Shown: piece after piece, positions 1 through 11,072 of the stretch | How the letters are laid out: each line of letters begins with the position of its first letter | How positions within the stretch are numbered: the stretch's first letter is position 1 | Assembly: GCA_025349905.2 (NCBI GenBank) | Contig: MU624859.1 | Coordinates: forward strand, 1-20,167 | Direction: 5' to 3' | Source: Blastocladiella britannica | Taxonomy: Eukaryota > Blastocladiomycota > Blastocladiomycetes > Blastocladiales > Blastocladiaceae | DNA length: 20,167 bases | Notes under the pieces: generated by a model | What the model was told of the DNA's origin: nothing | Databases searched by the model: none | The model's input: the letters and a program-made list of their open reading frames with translations, nothing else | Position numbers and translations under genes: made by a program

Positions 1-59
1 TGTTGTTGATTCTCTTTTCGAGATACATAAAAAAATACCTTACCGAAAAATACGAAATA

Positions 60-1323
60 ATGAAGCAACTGGGCCGTCACATTGAAAAGGACCGCAGCGG
101 GTACATCAAGCTCTCGGCCGAGGAGCCCGAGGACCTGTGGCACACGTACAACTTAATCGCTCCTGGCGACCGAGTCCGGTCCACGTCGTACCGCAAAGTA
201 GTTTCCGAGTCGTCCACGGGCTCCGTCGCGTCGCAGCGCGTCCGCGTGACCCTAACGTTACAAGTCGAGGACGCAACGTACGATGGGATCGCCAACCAAG
301 TGCTGGTGAAGGGCCGCAACGTCGACGAAAACAAGTACGTGAAGCTGGGCCAGTACCATACGCTTGAGCTGGAGCTGGGGAAAAACTTTTCTATTGAAAA
401 GGACGAGTGGGACTCGATCTCGTTTGAGCGGATCGATGCCGCGTGCAATGTCGCGCAGCGGGCCGAAATTGCGGCTATCGTGCTTCAAGAGGGACTGGCG
501 CACGTTTGCCTTGTCACTGAGCATATGACGGTGGTCCAGCAGCGGATCGAGGTGTCGATTCCGCGTAAGAGGAAAGGGTCGACATCGCAGTTCGATAAGG
601 CCACCAAACGGTTCTTTGAGCAGATTTACCAGGCGCTGGTCCGGCATGTGGATTTCGCAGTCATCAAGTGCGTGTTGGTCGCCAGTCCTGGGTTTTTCAA
701 GGTACTTTTTTTTCTCTATGCTTTGCGTGTGGATTGGACACACTAACCGTAGAATGTACAGGACCAACTGTACGAGTACATCTTCACCGAATCCGTGCGC
801 CTCGAAAACCGGACCTTAATCGAGAACAAGTCCAAGTTCGTGGTGACCCACTGCTCGTCGGGCCACAAGCACGCGTTAACCGAACTGCTCGCTGATCCAG
901 CGGTCACCGCGCGACTGGCCGACACGAAGTTTGCGATCGAGACGCGTGCGCTCGACCAGTTCCATGCGATGCTGATGTCGGACCCGGACCGCGCGTTTTA
1001 CGGCACCGACCATGTGATCCGGGCGGTGGAGTTGGGTGCGGTGGCCACGCTGATGATCTCGGACAAGCTGTTCCGGTCGGCCGACGTCAAGCTCAGGAAA
1101 CGGTTTATTTGGGTGGTCAACCAGGTGCGGCGGAGTGGGGGGACGGCCCTGATTTACTCGTCGATGCACGTCACTGGCGAACGTACGTTGATTTTTCTCC
1201 TTTTTTTTTTTTTCTTTACGATATTTTTTTGGTACTGACACTGCTTGAAATACAGAACTCAATAACCTCACGGGCATTGCCGCGATCCTGACGTTCCCGG
1301 TCCCCGAGCTGGACGAACAATAA
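60..1323 (+). CDS. DOM34: Pelota / Dom34, ribosome rescue factor
   Basis: Pelota is the eRF1-like factor that, with the Hbs1 GTPase, enters the empty A site of stalled ribosomes and splits them in no-go and nonstop mRNA decay; it acts in the cytoplasm. Exons are 60-701, 762-1182 and 1256-1323 (376 residues, the usual family length). Family landmarks are the N-terminal HIEKDRSG and EEPEDLWHTYNL, the central QEGLAHVCLVTEHMT, IPRKRKG and LVASPGFF, and the C-terminal SSGHKHALTE, DPDRAFYG and LTGIAAILTFPVPELDEQ. There is no GGQ peptide-release motif, as expected for Pelota rather than eRF1. The ATG at 60 is chosen because MKQLGRHIEKD aligns with the N-terminus of known Pelota proteins; an in-frame extension upstream looks like leader. 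Introns are 60 and 73 bp, with cactaac and tactgac branch-like sites. It converges on the eIF2-alpha gene. Confidence 0.96.
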
Positions 1324-1354
1324 ACCCAATATAATATAATTAAAGAAAAGGATA
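1324..1354. terminator. shared 3' region of convergent Pelota and eIF2-alpha genes
   Basis: Only 31 bp separate the two stop codons. The stretch is AT-rich (aataaaccc, then aatataatataattaaag), and the Pelota stop itself lies in an AATAAA-like string (caataaac). Both transcripts must therefore end inside it or run into the opposite coding sequence, so the 3' ends probably overlap. That is inference, because no transcript data are available. Confidence 0.5.
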
Positions 1355-2340
1355 TTACTCGTCGTCGGCCTCCTCGTCGTCCTCATCGCCCGACACCTCG
1401 GCGTTTTCGCGCTCGAACCGTTCCATAAGTTCCGCCAGTTCCTTCTCGTCAGTGGCCGACACCACCCGCGGCTTCATCTTGACCGCGACGTTCCCCTGCT
1501 GCCCGGCGAGCGACTCGGCAATGGCGGCAATCGCCCGCTCCAACGTATCGATCCCCTCTTGCTTTTCGGTGGTCACCGCGGTCAGCACGTACAGCGGCGG
1601 GGCCACCAGGCGCACCTTGATGGGCACGTCGTCGGTGGACATGTGCTCGCAGGCGGTGAGCGCGGCCTTGATGGCGTCAATGCCCTCGTACGAGTAGCAG
1701 GTGACTTCGACGTCGGCGCGTAACTTGACCGGCTGCGGCGCCATCCGGCGCTTGATGTTGGCAATCAGCTCGGCTTGCACTTGCGGCTGCAGTTCCAGGC
1801 CCTCGAAGACGGTGTCCGGGTCCCTATTTATCCATTGTTAGTCGATTGCTATAATATATATATATATAAATAAAAGTAGACGTACTGAAGCGCCAACTTG
1901 AACGCGCCGTACGCGTGGCCGTACTTGCGGTACAGTGGCCACCCGAACTGGTCGTACAGCTCGACGACCGGGCACCCGATCTTTTCCGCCACGTGCCGCA
2001 TGATCGAGTGCACGGCCTTGGACTTGTTGTACTTTTCCTCGCACTTGACCAAGTCCTCGGGCGCCACCCGCCGCTTGGACAAGTCAATGTACCCCTTTTC
2101 CTTATCCACACGCAGCACCAGCGCCACCTCGTTCCGCCCGACCCGAATCAACTTTTGGACGGACCGGATCCGGCGGCGCGAGAACTCGGACAGCAAGATC
2201 ATGCCCTCGATGTTGTCGTACTCGAGCAGGCGGACGTAGGCGCCTAGCTCGGTGATTTGACGCACATTCACCATCACGAGCTCCTCGAGCTCTGGGTACT
2301 TGGCCTCGTACATGCGGCACTGGAATTGGTCGGTGGACAT
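1355..2340 (-). CDS. SUI2: eukaryotic translation initiation factor 2 subunit alpha
   Basis: This is the alpha subunit of the eIF2 GTPase complex that carries initiator Met-tRNA to the 40S ribosome. Exons are 2340-1886 and 1823-1355 (307 residues, normal length), with a 62-bp intron holding an (AT)n run. The N-terminal S1 fold contains [16 protein letters not shown] and [18 protein letters not shown]. The regulatory serine (Ser51 of the mature human protein, residue 54 counting Met here) is present in the fully conserved LSEFSRRR context, so control by an eIF2-alpha kinase is possible. Next come [15 protein letters not shown], the helical middle domain and the C-terminal alpha-beta domain ([37 protein letters not shown]). 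The tail is acidic ([11 protein letters not shown]), typical of the family. The ATG at 2340 gives the expected N-terminus. Confidence 0.97.
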
Positions 2341-2649
2341 TTTTGTTTTGTTTGTTTTGTTTTATCGGTTGGTTGTTGATATCAGTTTGTTGTTTTTGCT
2401 TGTTGTGTGCGTGTCCGTGGGGTGTCGCAGTGCGGGGTGGAGAGACCGACCAAGCAAGAATAAATATTAGGTAGGACCGGAGTAGTAGCCGAGACCGAGA
2501 CAGACGAGGTCAATGCTTTTTTATTACGACGCGAAGAAAAAGAGGAAAACGCAAGGAAAAGATTTATTTTTCGCTTGCCAGGGCCATCTCACCATCACGT
2601 GTGGGTTGTCACGACAAACAAAAAAAAAATCCCACGATCCGTGATCCCT
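2341..2649. promoter_or_regulatory. eIF2-alpha upstream region / 3' flank of the flavodoxin-like gene
   Basis: This is a gene-free stretch of about 310 bp. Directly upstream of the eIF2-alpha start it holds a tandem TTTTG/TTTG run (about 2341-2364). At 2596-2601 there is a palindromic CACGTG E-box. I see no open frame with conserved protein sequence and no tRNA-like fold. It presumably serves as the eIF2-alpha promoter plus the 3' end of the gene at 2650; a function for the E-box is untested. Confidence 0.4.
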
Positions 2650-3444
2650 TTAGCACGGCGAGTTGACCAGCTTGGCCACGAACGCGGCAAAGTTCTTGCC
2701 CTGGGTCTATATATCATACTCTATAAACCATATCAATAACAAAAACCATTGGTAAGCGTACAAAGGCAATCTCCTTCTCAACCTCACTCACCCGCCGCGT
2801 GCCCGAGTTAGACGCAATCGCGCCCGCTCCCCACGCCGACCCGCCCACGATCTCGTCCGATTTGGTTAAATGGGCGGAACCGCGGCCCAACGGCACAAAG
2901 ATCATCCCGTGGTGGGCCAGGACCGGTAAGATCGACATGATGGTGGATTCTTGCCCGCCGTGTTGCAAGTTGGTACTTGTAAAGCAGCCCTTTATGTTTC
3001 ATTGGGTTCTAGTGAGTCATTCAAAAAAAATGAAAATAAACATATTCGTTACCACTGGCTTCCCAGCATATGCTTCCTCCATCCACTCACATCCCGTGGA
3101 GTCAAAGAACGCCTTGATTTGCGCCGGCATCACTCCAAACCGAGTTGGGAAGCCAAACATGATTCCGTCATGGTCCTTGATGGTTTCGGGGGTGGCAATC
3201 GGGTACGCCGGCTTGGGCGGGACGTGGATCTTTTTCAGCACTATTTTCTCATTTCTTCAGTATATGCTTTAACTACAACAAAGGAAAATGGATACGTGCC
3301 TTCGTCAGAGAGCGTCTCGGGAACTTGAAAGATGGTGACCGACGAAGTTCCAGCGGACTCTAAGCCTTGCTTGATGGACTCGGCCAGCGTGGACACGTGG
3401 TGGTAGCTGGTGTAGATGATGACGGCGATCTTGGAGGTCCTCAT
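2650..3444 (-). CDS. WrbA/Pst2-type flavodoxin-like NAD(P)H:quinone oxidoreductase
   Basis: The family comprises FMN-binding proteins that reduce quinones by two electrons and protect against redox stress; yeast relatives are Pst2, Rfs1 and Ycp4. Exons are 3444-3300, 3240-3053, 2989-2762 and 2706-2650 (205 residues, family length). The order of motifs is right: an N-terminal beta strand and FMN phosphate loop (IAVIIYTSYHHVSTLAE), EVLKKIHVPPKPAYPIAT, GIMFGFPTRFGVMPAQIKAFFD, GCFTSTNLQHGGQESTI, LAHHGMIFVPLG, GGSAWGAGAI and the C-terminal TQGKNFAAFVAKL. The phosphate loop reads TSYHH where many members have S/T-x-Y/T-G-H, a small deviation. Intron 1 (3299-3241) uses a GC donor; introns 2 and 3 use GT. 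The terminal exon is only 57 bp. The start at 3444 is chosen because upstream in-frame sequence has no similarity. Confidence 0.94.
3241..3299 (-). other. GC-AG intron in the flavodoxin-like gene
   Basis: Read on the minus strand, exon 1 ends ...gacgaag, the intron starts gcacgt and it ends ...aaaatag. Only this junction keeps the frame and recreates the family sequence ETLSDE-VLKKIH-PPKP. The nearby GT (gtatcc, 4 nt inside) gives the wrong phase for the acceptor. AG|GCACGT otherwise matches the strong donor consensus, as is usual for GC introns. Length is 59 bp. Confidence 0.85.
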
Positions 3445-3941
3445 ATTGTTCTCTTGGGTGGTGGGAATTGAATGGAAAGAGAGGTTGGTCAAGGGACTCA
3501 CTGATTTATTTTGATCAATTATCGCTCCCCCAAGTATCACTTCGAACCTTATTCCGAGCTGCCTGCGAGCATTATACAGCCAGCGCAGTGTGGGACCGGT
3601 GCAGGATGAAGCATGCGCTTTTCCCAGGCTCCTAGTTTTTTCCCATCCCAAATTTACACTTACACGTGCTAACTTAATAATACATCCCGAATCGTTCCGC
3701 GCAATCAGCGTCCCGGAACACACCGGCGGCATGCGGCGCTGTTCCCATCAATCGATGAGAGTACAAAGAAGGCCGACGCGCTCCACCCACCCACCAAGCT
3801 CTCCCCTGTTTTCGAGGCTCGGTTTGGCAGCAGGTACTTTTCCTCTTGATCGCGCCCTTGTTCCTTTATTTCTGACCCCCCCCCTCTACTAAAGTTCTAA
3901 ACTGCACTGTTACCGCTTGATCACAACAAACCAAAAACTAT
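3445..3941. promoter_or_regulatory. divergent promoter region between the flavodoxin-like gene and ADSS
   Basis: This 497-bp spacer lies between two head-to-head start codons. It holds a run of pyrimidine- and C-rich sequence (about 3781-3810 and 3876-3892) and ends with an A-rich segment just before the ADSS ATG. No TATA box stands out on either strand at the expected distance. Open frames across it show no conserved sequence, so I regard them as chance. Confidence 0.45.
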
Positions 3942-5317
3942 ATGACCGATCCCGCGGCCGCCTTCCGGCCCGGAACCGTGACCGTCGTCCTAGGCTCGCA
4001 ATGGGGCGACGAGGGCAAGGGGAAGCTCGTTGATTTCCTGGCGCAGTCGGCCGACGTGGTGGCGCGGTGTGCGGGTGGCAACAATGCGGGCCACACGATC
4101 GTGGTGGACGGAATCAAGTTTGATTTCCACATGTTGCCATCGGGGTTGGTGAACCCGTCGGCGCTTTCGGTGATTGGCAACGGCGTGGTGATCCACTTGC
4201 CCAGCCTGTTTGCCGAGCTGGATACCACCGAACGCAAAGGGATCGTGACCAAGGACCGGCTGTTTGTTTCGGAACGCGCGCACTTGGTGTTTGATGTGCA
4301 CCAGGTGGTCGACGGGTTACGGGAGACTGAGCGTGGGGGGTCCACGTACGTGTCCTCACTACCTTATTTCATTTTACTTTTTTTTAAACTCATTCCAACC
4401 ACACCCTTAGCATTGGCACCACGCGCAAGGGCATCGGACCGGCGTACTCGTCCAAGGCGTCGCGCTCGGGCCTTCGGGTCCACCACCTGCTGTACGATTT
4501 CGGTCACTTTTCCGACGCGCTGCGCACGTTTGTGGCCAACCGGAAGCGGCGGTACGGCGACTTCGAGTACGACGTGGATGCCGAGATTGCCCGCTATGCG
4601 GTTTATGCCGACCGGTTACGCCCGATGGTTGTTGACACGGTGCACTGGATCAACAAGGCGGTGGCCGACGGGAAACGCGTGCTTGTCGAGGGCGCGAACG
4701 CGGCGATGCTCGACCTGGATTTCGGAACGTACCCGTACGTCACCTCGTCCAGTACCACGGTCGGCGGCGTGTGCACGGGCCTGGGCATTGCCCCACAGAA
4801 GATCGGCGGGGTCTTAGGGGTGGTCAAGGCGTACACGACGCGCGTGGGCGGCGGCCCGTTCCCGACCGAGCAGCTCAACGCGACCGGCGAGCACTTGCAG
4901 ACCGTGGGTGCCGAGTTCGGCGTCACCACGGGCCGAAAGCGCCGATGCGGGTGGCTCGACACCGTTGTCCTCGCATACTCGACGCTGATCAACGGGTACA
5001 CCGAGTTGAACTTGACCAAGCTCGATGTGCTTGACGCTCTCCCTGAAATCGCCATTGGCGTGCAGTACATTCACGAGCCGACGGGCCGCGTGGTGCCCTC
5101 GTTCCCGGCCGACTTGGGGTACTTGGGCCAGTGCAAAGTGGTCTATGAGACGATGCCGGGCTGGATGTCGGATATTTCGGCATGCCGGACATGGGCGTCG
5201 TTGCCGGCCAACGCGCAGGCGTACGTGCGGAAAGTGGAGACGCTGGTGGGTGTGCCCGTGGCGTGGGTGGGCGTGGGGCCGGGCCGCGAGGCATTGGTTC
5301 CAGTGCCACGTCTTTAG
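3942..5317 (+). CDS. ADE12: adenylosuccinate synthetase
   Basis: The enzyme makes adenylosuccinate from IMP, aspartate and GTP, the first committed step from IMP to AMP. Exons are 3942-4345 and 4411-5317, giving 436 residues, close to the family norm. The catalytic P-loop-like [11 protein letters not shown] is at residues 18-28, with the proposed catalytic Asp at 23. It is followed by [34 protein letters not shown] (formed across the splice), [57 protein letters not shown] and a C-terminal GVGPGRE near the GTP base-binding region. All recognised active-site segments are intact. The 65-bp intron splits the TT of TTRKG and has a GTACGT donor. The ATG at 3942 is the first in frame. It converges on the large helical-repeat gene. 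Confidence 0.97.
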
Positions 5318-5381
5318 TGATTTTTTTACCATAATGCATTTTTTTTTTCATTTTTCAATTTTTTTTTTTTCTGTTTACGCT
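5318..5381. terminator. T-rich spacer between convergent ADSS and helical-repeat genes
   Basis: The 64-bp spacer contains three T tracts of roughly 7 to 12 bases (around 5322, 5340 and 5361), and on the minus strand the reverse-complement A-rich equivalent. No separate gene fits. It probably holds both cleavage/polyadenylation sites; overlap of the 3' UTRs is likely by geometry. Confidence 0.45.
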
Positions 5382-8300
5382 TTATAAGATGGACCATGCC
5401 TTCCACTCGCTGTTGGCGTTCTCGATGTACCGGAACGCCCGTGGAATCGCTCTGAGCGGCGGCGGTGCGATGTTGGGTGGAATTGCCAGCAGCCGCTTGA
5501 TCAGTCGGCCTACCAATCGCTGCTCGGTTCCACCCGCAACCGCAACGTGGCCCGCGACCGCCAGTAAGTGCGTGGTGAGGTGCGCCATCCACCCTTGGTC
5601 ATCCTCTTCAATGCCGGACCGCAATGGAAGCTGATCAACCGTGTTGGTCGGACGCGTGGCCACGGTCTCGACCAGCGGCAACAAGTGGAATCGCAAGACA
5701 AACCGCACCGCGTCTCCTCCAAGTGTCAGCGCGTTGGCCAGCAGTGCCACGTCAACGATCCGGACCGCCCATTCGAGCGCCGCCCGCGACAGCGCCGTGT
5801 CGTTCCCATCATCCGCGGTGGCGGCGGCGGCGGTGACCGTGGATTCAGTGGACGTTCCCAGAAACCGGACATACCGAACAATCGAGTCGCGCAAGTGCGT
5901 GTGCGCGGTGACGCACGCGTCGTAATCGGTCCGGCCCATTTCGGGTACAATGTCCAGCGACGCTTGTAAAGCAATGGTCAGGATGCGGTCGCGCGAGATG
6001 GCTGGCGTCGCACCGCCGCGGACGGGAATCAGGTCGGCCAGGACCGCCGCCATCACGATCGTACGCGGCACCGACCCCAAACCGCCACCACCGCCACTGG
6101 CTCCAGAGGAAGTGGTTGATGATTTCCCGGAAAGTGCGTCCACGGCGCCGTACGTCCACACGGCCGCCTGGCCAATCGCGCGCGCATGGGCCGACACCAG
6201 CGGCGCGCGGGCGTACAGGTCCGTCATCAGCGCGGTGACGCGCACGTGTGCCGAGTGGTCGACTAGAGGTGCGTGGGATGGGAGCGTGGATGCCAACGAG
6301 TCCAGGAACGTGGTCTGCAGACTTCGACCTTGGGTAGTGGTGCCCAGGGCCGTGGACCAAAGTCCCGCGACCAAAGCGTGGATGGCGTCAATGAACCGGT
6401 CCTCGGAGATCTGGGTCTGCGCTCCCTTCCGGCCCCGCTGTTCTGCGTCAGCAGATGCGGTCATGGTGGTCGACCGGTTCCGGCCGTTACCGAGCCCGAC
6501 CAAGTCCACCAGAACCCCAACGCCACGGTCCGCCGATACCGCGAGCTCCCACTCCTGAGCGGACTTATTCGTTGCCACCAGCCTCTGAACCAAGTACCGC
6601 ATGGCCGAGTACGACCAGGGCGCGTGCCGCGCCGCAAACGCCCACGCGTCGCTAGCGTACCCGGCGTTACGCACCGCGTCCAGCACCGGGACCCAGTCGA
6701 CCAGCGGCATTGGGGACGTCAGTGACGCCAAGGCACGGACCAGTGTAGCTTGAGCGGCTGCTCCCACCACCGTAGTGGAAGTGGGTGAGGAGGAGGGCTT
6801 GAGACGATGCGCGTCAAACACGTTCCGGATTACCGACACGTCGCGTTCGAGCCGCGCGTAGTCGCTCGGTTCGGCCACCGCCAGTCCCGCGGTCGCTGCC
6901 GCCGCTGCCGCTGCTCCCGCCGCCGATCCCGTCGAGGTATCCCAGGCCGCGAGCGTCGCCGCCAGCACCGGCAAACACACTTTCGCCAGCCGCGCGTTGG
7001 TGGCCGCGAACTTGGCGGTTCCGTGCGCGCCTGCCCCCGCCAAGTCCAGTAACATTGGCATCACGCGTGCGACCGCGGCTTTAGCACCCAACGAAGATGT
7101 AGATCCGGTCAGGGGCGCGGTAAAGTTGTACCCGGCCGCGGAAAACAACGCCAGCGCATGGTTGATGCGCACGGCCGGAACGGTTCCGGGAGCCGTCCAC
7201 CCTGCCAAATGGTGCGGGACCAAGTCAGCCGCAGCTGTACTGGGGTCGGCCAAGGACCGGGCGCGCGCAAGGACTATCATCAAGTGGCCGCGGATGTTGA
7301 TGTCAGCGACCGTGTCCATGGCCACGCTGCTCAACGTATCGACCACCAAGCTCCGGTCTTCCTCAGAGCTACTTCCGACCAAGATCCATGCCGCACACGC
7401 CCCGCGCAAGGGTACCGAGGTCGGGTTGACGCCGAACTTGACCAACGCTTTTCGCGCGTGCTCGAGCACCGCCGGCGGAACCGATGCGGGCCGGTTGGCC
7501 GCAAGGTCCGAGATGCCGATAGCCAGTCCGACGGCCTTTTTGATCGGCAGGAACGCCAGTTTGTCGCCGGTCGCATGCCAGACCAGCGCTGCCGCCAGAA
7601 CCGACTCCTTCCCGTCCTGCGTGGCGGCGTGAATCAACGACTGGCCAATTGCGACGCCCGCCGCAAACCCTGCCCAGTCGCTAGCGTCGGCGTCGAACAC
7701 ACGCACCAGCCAGTTCTCGACGGCCGCGGATTTGGCTGTATCGCCTCCGCCACCCGCGACGGCGGCCATTTGCGCGATCGCCAGCGCCACCGCCGCCTGC
7801 ACCTCGTCCGCGAGCACGTCGGCCAGGTCCCGCGCCACCAGCGCTTGGCAGTCAGCCGCCGACCACCCTAAGAACGCGGTACTCGGCGCCGCCCTTGCGG
7901 CTCCTGCGGGCTGGGGGTTGTTGTCAATGTAGCAGTGCACCAGCAACGCATAAATAAACTCGGCCACCTGCGCGGCCTCCGTACACCGCTGCGCATGCAG
8001 GGCCAACGCGTGTCCGACCAGCGCACCGATCGCATTGGCTTTAGTGCCGGGCGTGTCGGCGGCCACGAGCAGTCGGAGCGTGGCGGCGAGCTGGGCGGCA
8101 CGGGCGGGGGCCGAGGTCAAGGATAAGGTGCGTGCGGAGGCCGCCATGAAGAAGGGGATGGCCGCGAGACGGTGCATCAAGTGTGCGTCGAATGCGCCCG
8201 AGCGGACGGCCGAGTCGATGGTCGAGGGGGACCGGGCGAGGGGCAAGGCTGAGACTACATATATATATTTTACGTCAGGACAAATAAATATGAGAAATGC

Positions 8301-11010
8301 AATAAATAACAACGTACCAAGCACGGACCCGGACAAGATCGCCGGCGCGCGGGCCGTCAATGCCGCGACCTTGTCAGCGGCGCGTGCCAGCGTCGCATTC
8401 ACCTGCGCCGCGTCCTCCGTCATTTCTGCCGCCACCGCCGTCGTTGCCGCCGACGAGGCATCGATGCGGCCCAAGAACAGACTGCGCTGCATATCGGCAA
8501 TATCGAACGCCACCGCCTTTTCCAGCAGTGTAGCCACGGGCCCAGCCCACACACCCAGGTTCGTGGCCAGTAACTTCAAGCACGTGGCCACCAAGTCGAC
8601 TGGGCGGTCCGGGATCCACCGGCGCGCATCAGTCGACCACGGCAACGAGAGGACCGCGCGGGTCGCTGCTGCCGCCACCGCTGCCGGCGCAACGGCGGTT
8701 GTCTTGGGCTTGTACACGAGCACGTCGGTAGTGCTTCCCGTGCCCGGGTCCTCGACCACGTCAATGTGATCGACCACCATCCCAAATGGAAGTACCGGGT
8801 AACACGATTCCTCAATGATGCGGTCCCTTAGGCTAGCGGCGGAGATGACCGAAAGATGTGCGACCGCGGCCGCGTACACGCCAATCGCTCCACTATCATC
8901 TGCAGAGGGAAATGTGCCGGTTGGGACAGCACGACGTAACAGCGGGTGCACGAGCGTCTCCCACGCGGCCGCTCCATCAAACAGTCCCTTGTGCGCGCCC
9001 GCGGTACACGCGAGCACCAAGTCGCGCATTGAGGACAGGTGTAAGCCCGGCAATTGCACCAGTTTCGCAATGTACAGCGCCGCGTCGTCGGAGGCGCCCG
9101 CGCCGCCGTGCCGCGCAAACCCACCCGTGGTGGACTCGACGGCGCCGCGGATCAGACGCACCAACACGCGCTCCAAGTCGGCGTGTGCATCTTCAACATC
9201 CTTCTTGACCGAGCGGCCGCCACGGGTACTGGCTTTGGTGTTGCGCCGGAACGTCTCGGACCCCAAGTACGTCTTGACGGCGTCGCGCACCGTCGGGTAC
9301 GTTCGCGGCCACTCCTTCCATCCGGCAAACAACGCGGCAATCGCCGATGCCGCCAATGCCGGTCTCATCGTGTGGTCTTTGACCCACCCGGACAGCAAAG
9401 CCGATAACTTGGCCACCAGCATCGGGTTATGCGTGCCGATAAGTGCGGGCACCAGGACCGAAATGGCGTAGGTTGGGCGTAAATTGGACGCGAGGGAGTG
9501 GACTGTCAGTAGGAACAGGTGGTGCGCGTGCGTGGACACCAGCGATGTGTCCAGTTCATCACGGGTGTTGTTAGATGGTGAGGATGAGCTGAGATGGGTG
9601 AACGCAAAGGACAGGATCCGGTGCGGCAAGTTGACTGCGAGCGGCAGAGACTGCGTCGCACAGGCCACGAGGTCGGCGAGAATCCCAGTCACAGTTGTTG
9701 CTGCCTCCGGGGAGGTGCTGTTATGACAATCCTCATCAGAGAGGTGTGCAACTGCGTCAGTGGCGACCGCAAGCAGCTCCGTAGCCCCCGCACGCACGTC
9801 ACCGTTCGGGTGCGACGACAGCTGCAGTGCTGGCAACATCAGCATCGCGACCGCTGCACGCGGCGACGACGACCCGGTGGCAATAGTCGCCGCCAGCCGC
9901 ACCAACTGAAGAACCAACCGGTCGTCAAGCGCCGTCACGTCCAGCAACAAGTAACTGATCGCCGGCACCACGACGGTCGGGTCGGCTGCGTCGACGGCGT
10001 GGGGTACGCGTGCGACCACTGCCAGCGCGGCGCGGGCCGCGGGCGACGGGTCCATGCCCAGCCAGCGCGCGTGCGTCGCGTGGGCTAAATCGGTGATCAG
10101 CAGGGACGAGAACCAGGTGGAATCATCATTGCCAGTAGAGCGGAGTAGCGATGCCGAGATCAAGTGCGGCAGCCACTGCGCGCGCGCCGGGTCGAATTCC
10201 AGCGGCGTGGCGGTCGGGATCAGGTTGGCGGACCAGCCGAGGAGGGCCGATTGGATAGCGGTGGCCGAGGCGGACCTAATGCATCATTCTTGTTCAGTCA
10301 AAGGCATCCCATGAAAGAAAAAACCATAAGTACCGAGGGGAGGCCGCCGTCATAAGGTCAAGGCACAGGTCAGCGATCTGCAAGATGGGGACCGGGAACC
10401 GCGCGGGCCCCGACGCGCCGGCGGCAATGTTGGGCCGGCACACCAGCACCGCCAGCACCGGGAGCGCTGCCTCTACCAGGGCCAGAGCCGTCTGGTTCTG
10501 ATTGTTGGGCCTATCGTACGATGCGTCCATGGCAGCAGCTGTTTCAGCCGACAGCTGGTCCCACACAACAGGCGCAAGCCCTGGGGCCTGGTCCAGGAGC
10601 GCGAGCAGACACTCGATTGCTGCCGCCGGTGGTCCGTCACCACGACCGTTGTCATGAAGCGTGTCCAGCCGCACCAAGTGCACGGCCAGCCCGACGGCGG
10701 TAGCCACGGCGGCGGCAGCGGGCGGAGACGCGGTGGACCAGTGCGGGACGGTCCGTGCGAGCACCGCCAGAATAGGGGTCCGCACCAACGGTGACTGGTG
10801 TTCTTGAGTGAGGGCCACGAGCGCGTGGCAGGCAAGGGTCTTGGCGGTCAGGGAGGAGGTCGGGTCGGCCAGGACGGCCGCCAGCGCCGCGGATGCGTCG
10901 GTGGGAGAGTCGGTCGATGAAGCGAGATCGGCCAGGGCTAGGCGCACGATCGCGGGGGCCGGCGCAACCAGGCGGCGGGCGAGCGCGGGTGGGACCGTGC
11001 TGGTGGCCAT
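5382..11010 (-). CDS. giant alanine-rich helical-repeat protein, possibly focadhesin/RST1-like
   Basis: Exons are 11010-10334, 10275-8318 and 8254-5382, giving 1835 residues. The chain is almost wholly predicted helix, Ala/Leu/Val-rich, with the recurring hydrophobic spacing of HEAT/armadillo-type repeats. There is no signal peptide, no enzyme motif and no clear membrane anchor. The length and order of some segments recall focadhesin (animals, about 1800 residues) and plant RST1, which work with the SKI-exosome mRNA decay machinery: an N-terminal helical block ending in GWKEWPRTYPTVRDAVKTYL, and a late PLVDWVPVLDAVRNAG like a PPVNW...L motif in that family. This is a weak match made by eye; any large HEAT scaffold is an alternative. 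Introns are 58 and 63 bp; the second is stop-free and a multiple of three, so reading through it would be silent in frame. The ATG at 11010 follows an A-rich leader (aaaaagatttATGGCC). Confidence 0.8.
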
Positions 11011-11040
11011 AAATCTTTTTTTTTTCTGTGTTGTCCAGTG

Positions 11041-11072
11041 CAGTATACGATATACGGTGTACAGTATACGGT
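11041..11072. repeat. short direct repeat CAGTATACG with internal TATACGGT copies
   Basis: CAGTATACG occurs at 11041-11049 and again at 11062-11070, and TATACGGT at 11051-11058 and 11065-11072. The block lies 31-62 bp upstream of the minus-strand start codon at 11010, within the probable 5' leader or core promoter of the helical-repeat gene. GTATAC is itself a palindrome, so this could be a paired protein-binding site or simple local duplication. Confidence 0.4.

Noticed and set aside
1854..1868. (AT)n run as a possible mobile or regulatory element
   Set aside because: It is a simple microsatellite inside the short eIF2-alpha intron, in keeping with AT-rich introns here.
3445..3732. N-terminal extension of the flavodoxin-like protein up to 3732
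   Set aside because: The frame is open, but the family N-terminus begins exactly at the Met at 3444 and the upstream peptide has no similarity or codon bias.
5389..10088. Many plus-strand frames within the helical-repeat gene
   Set aside because: All are complements of the long Ala-rich minus-strand ORF; they are Arg/Pro-rich and lack any recognisable domain.
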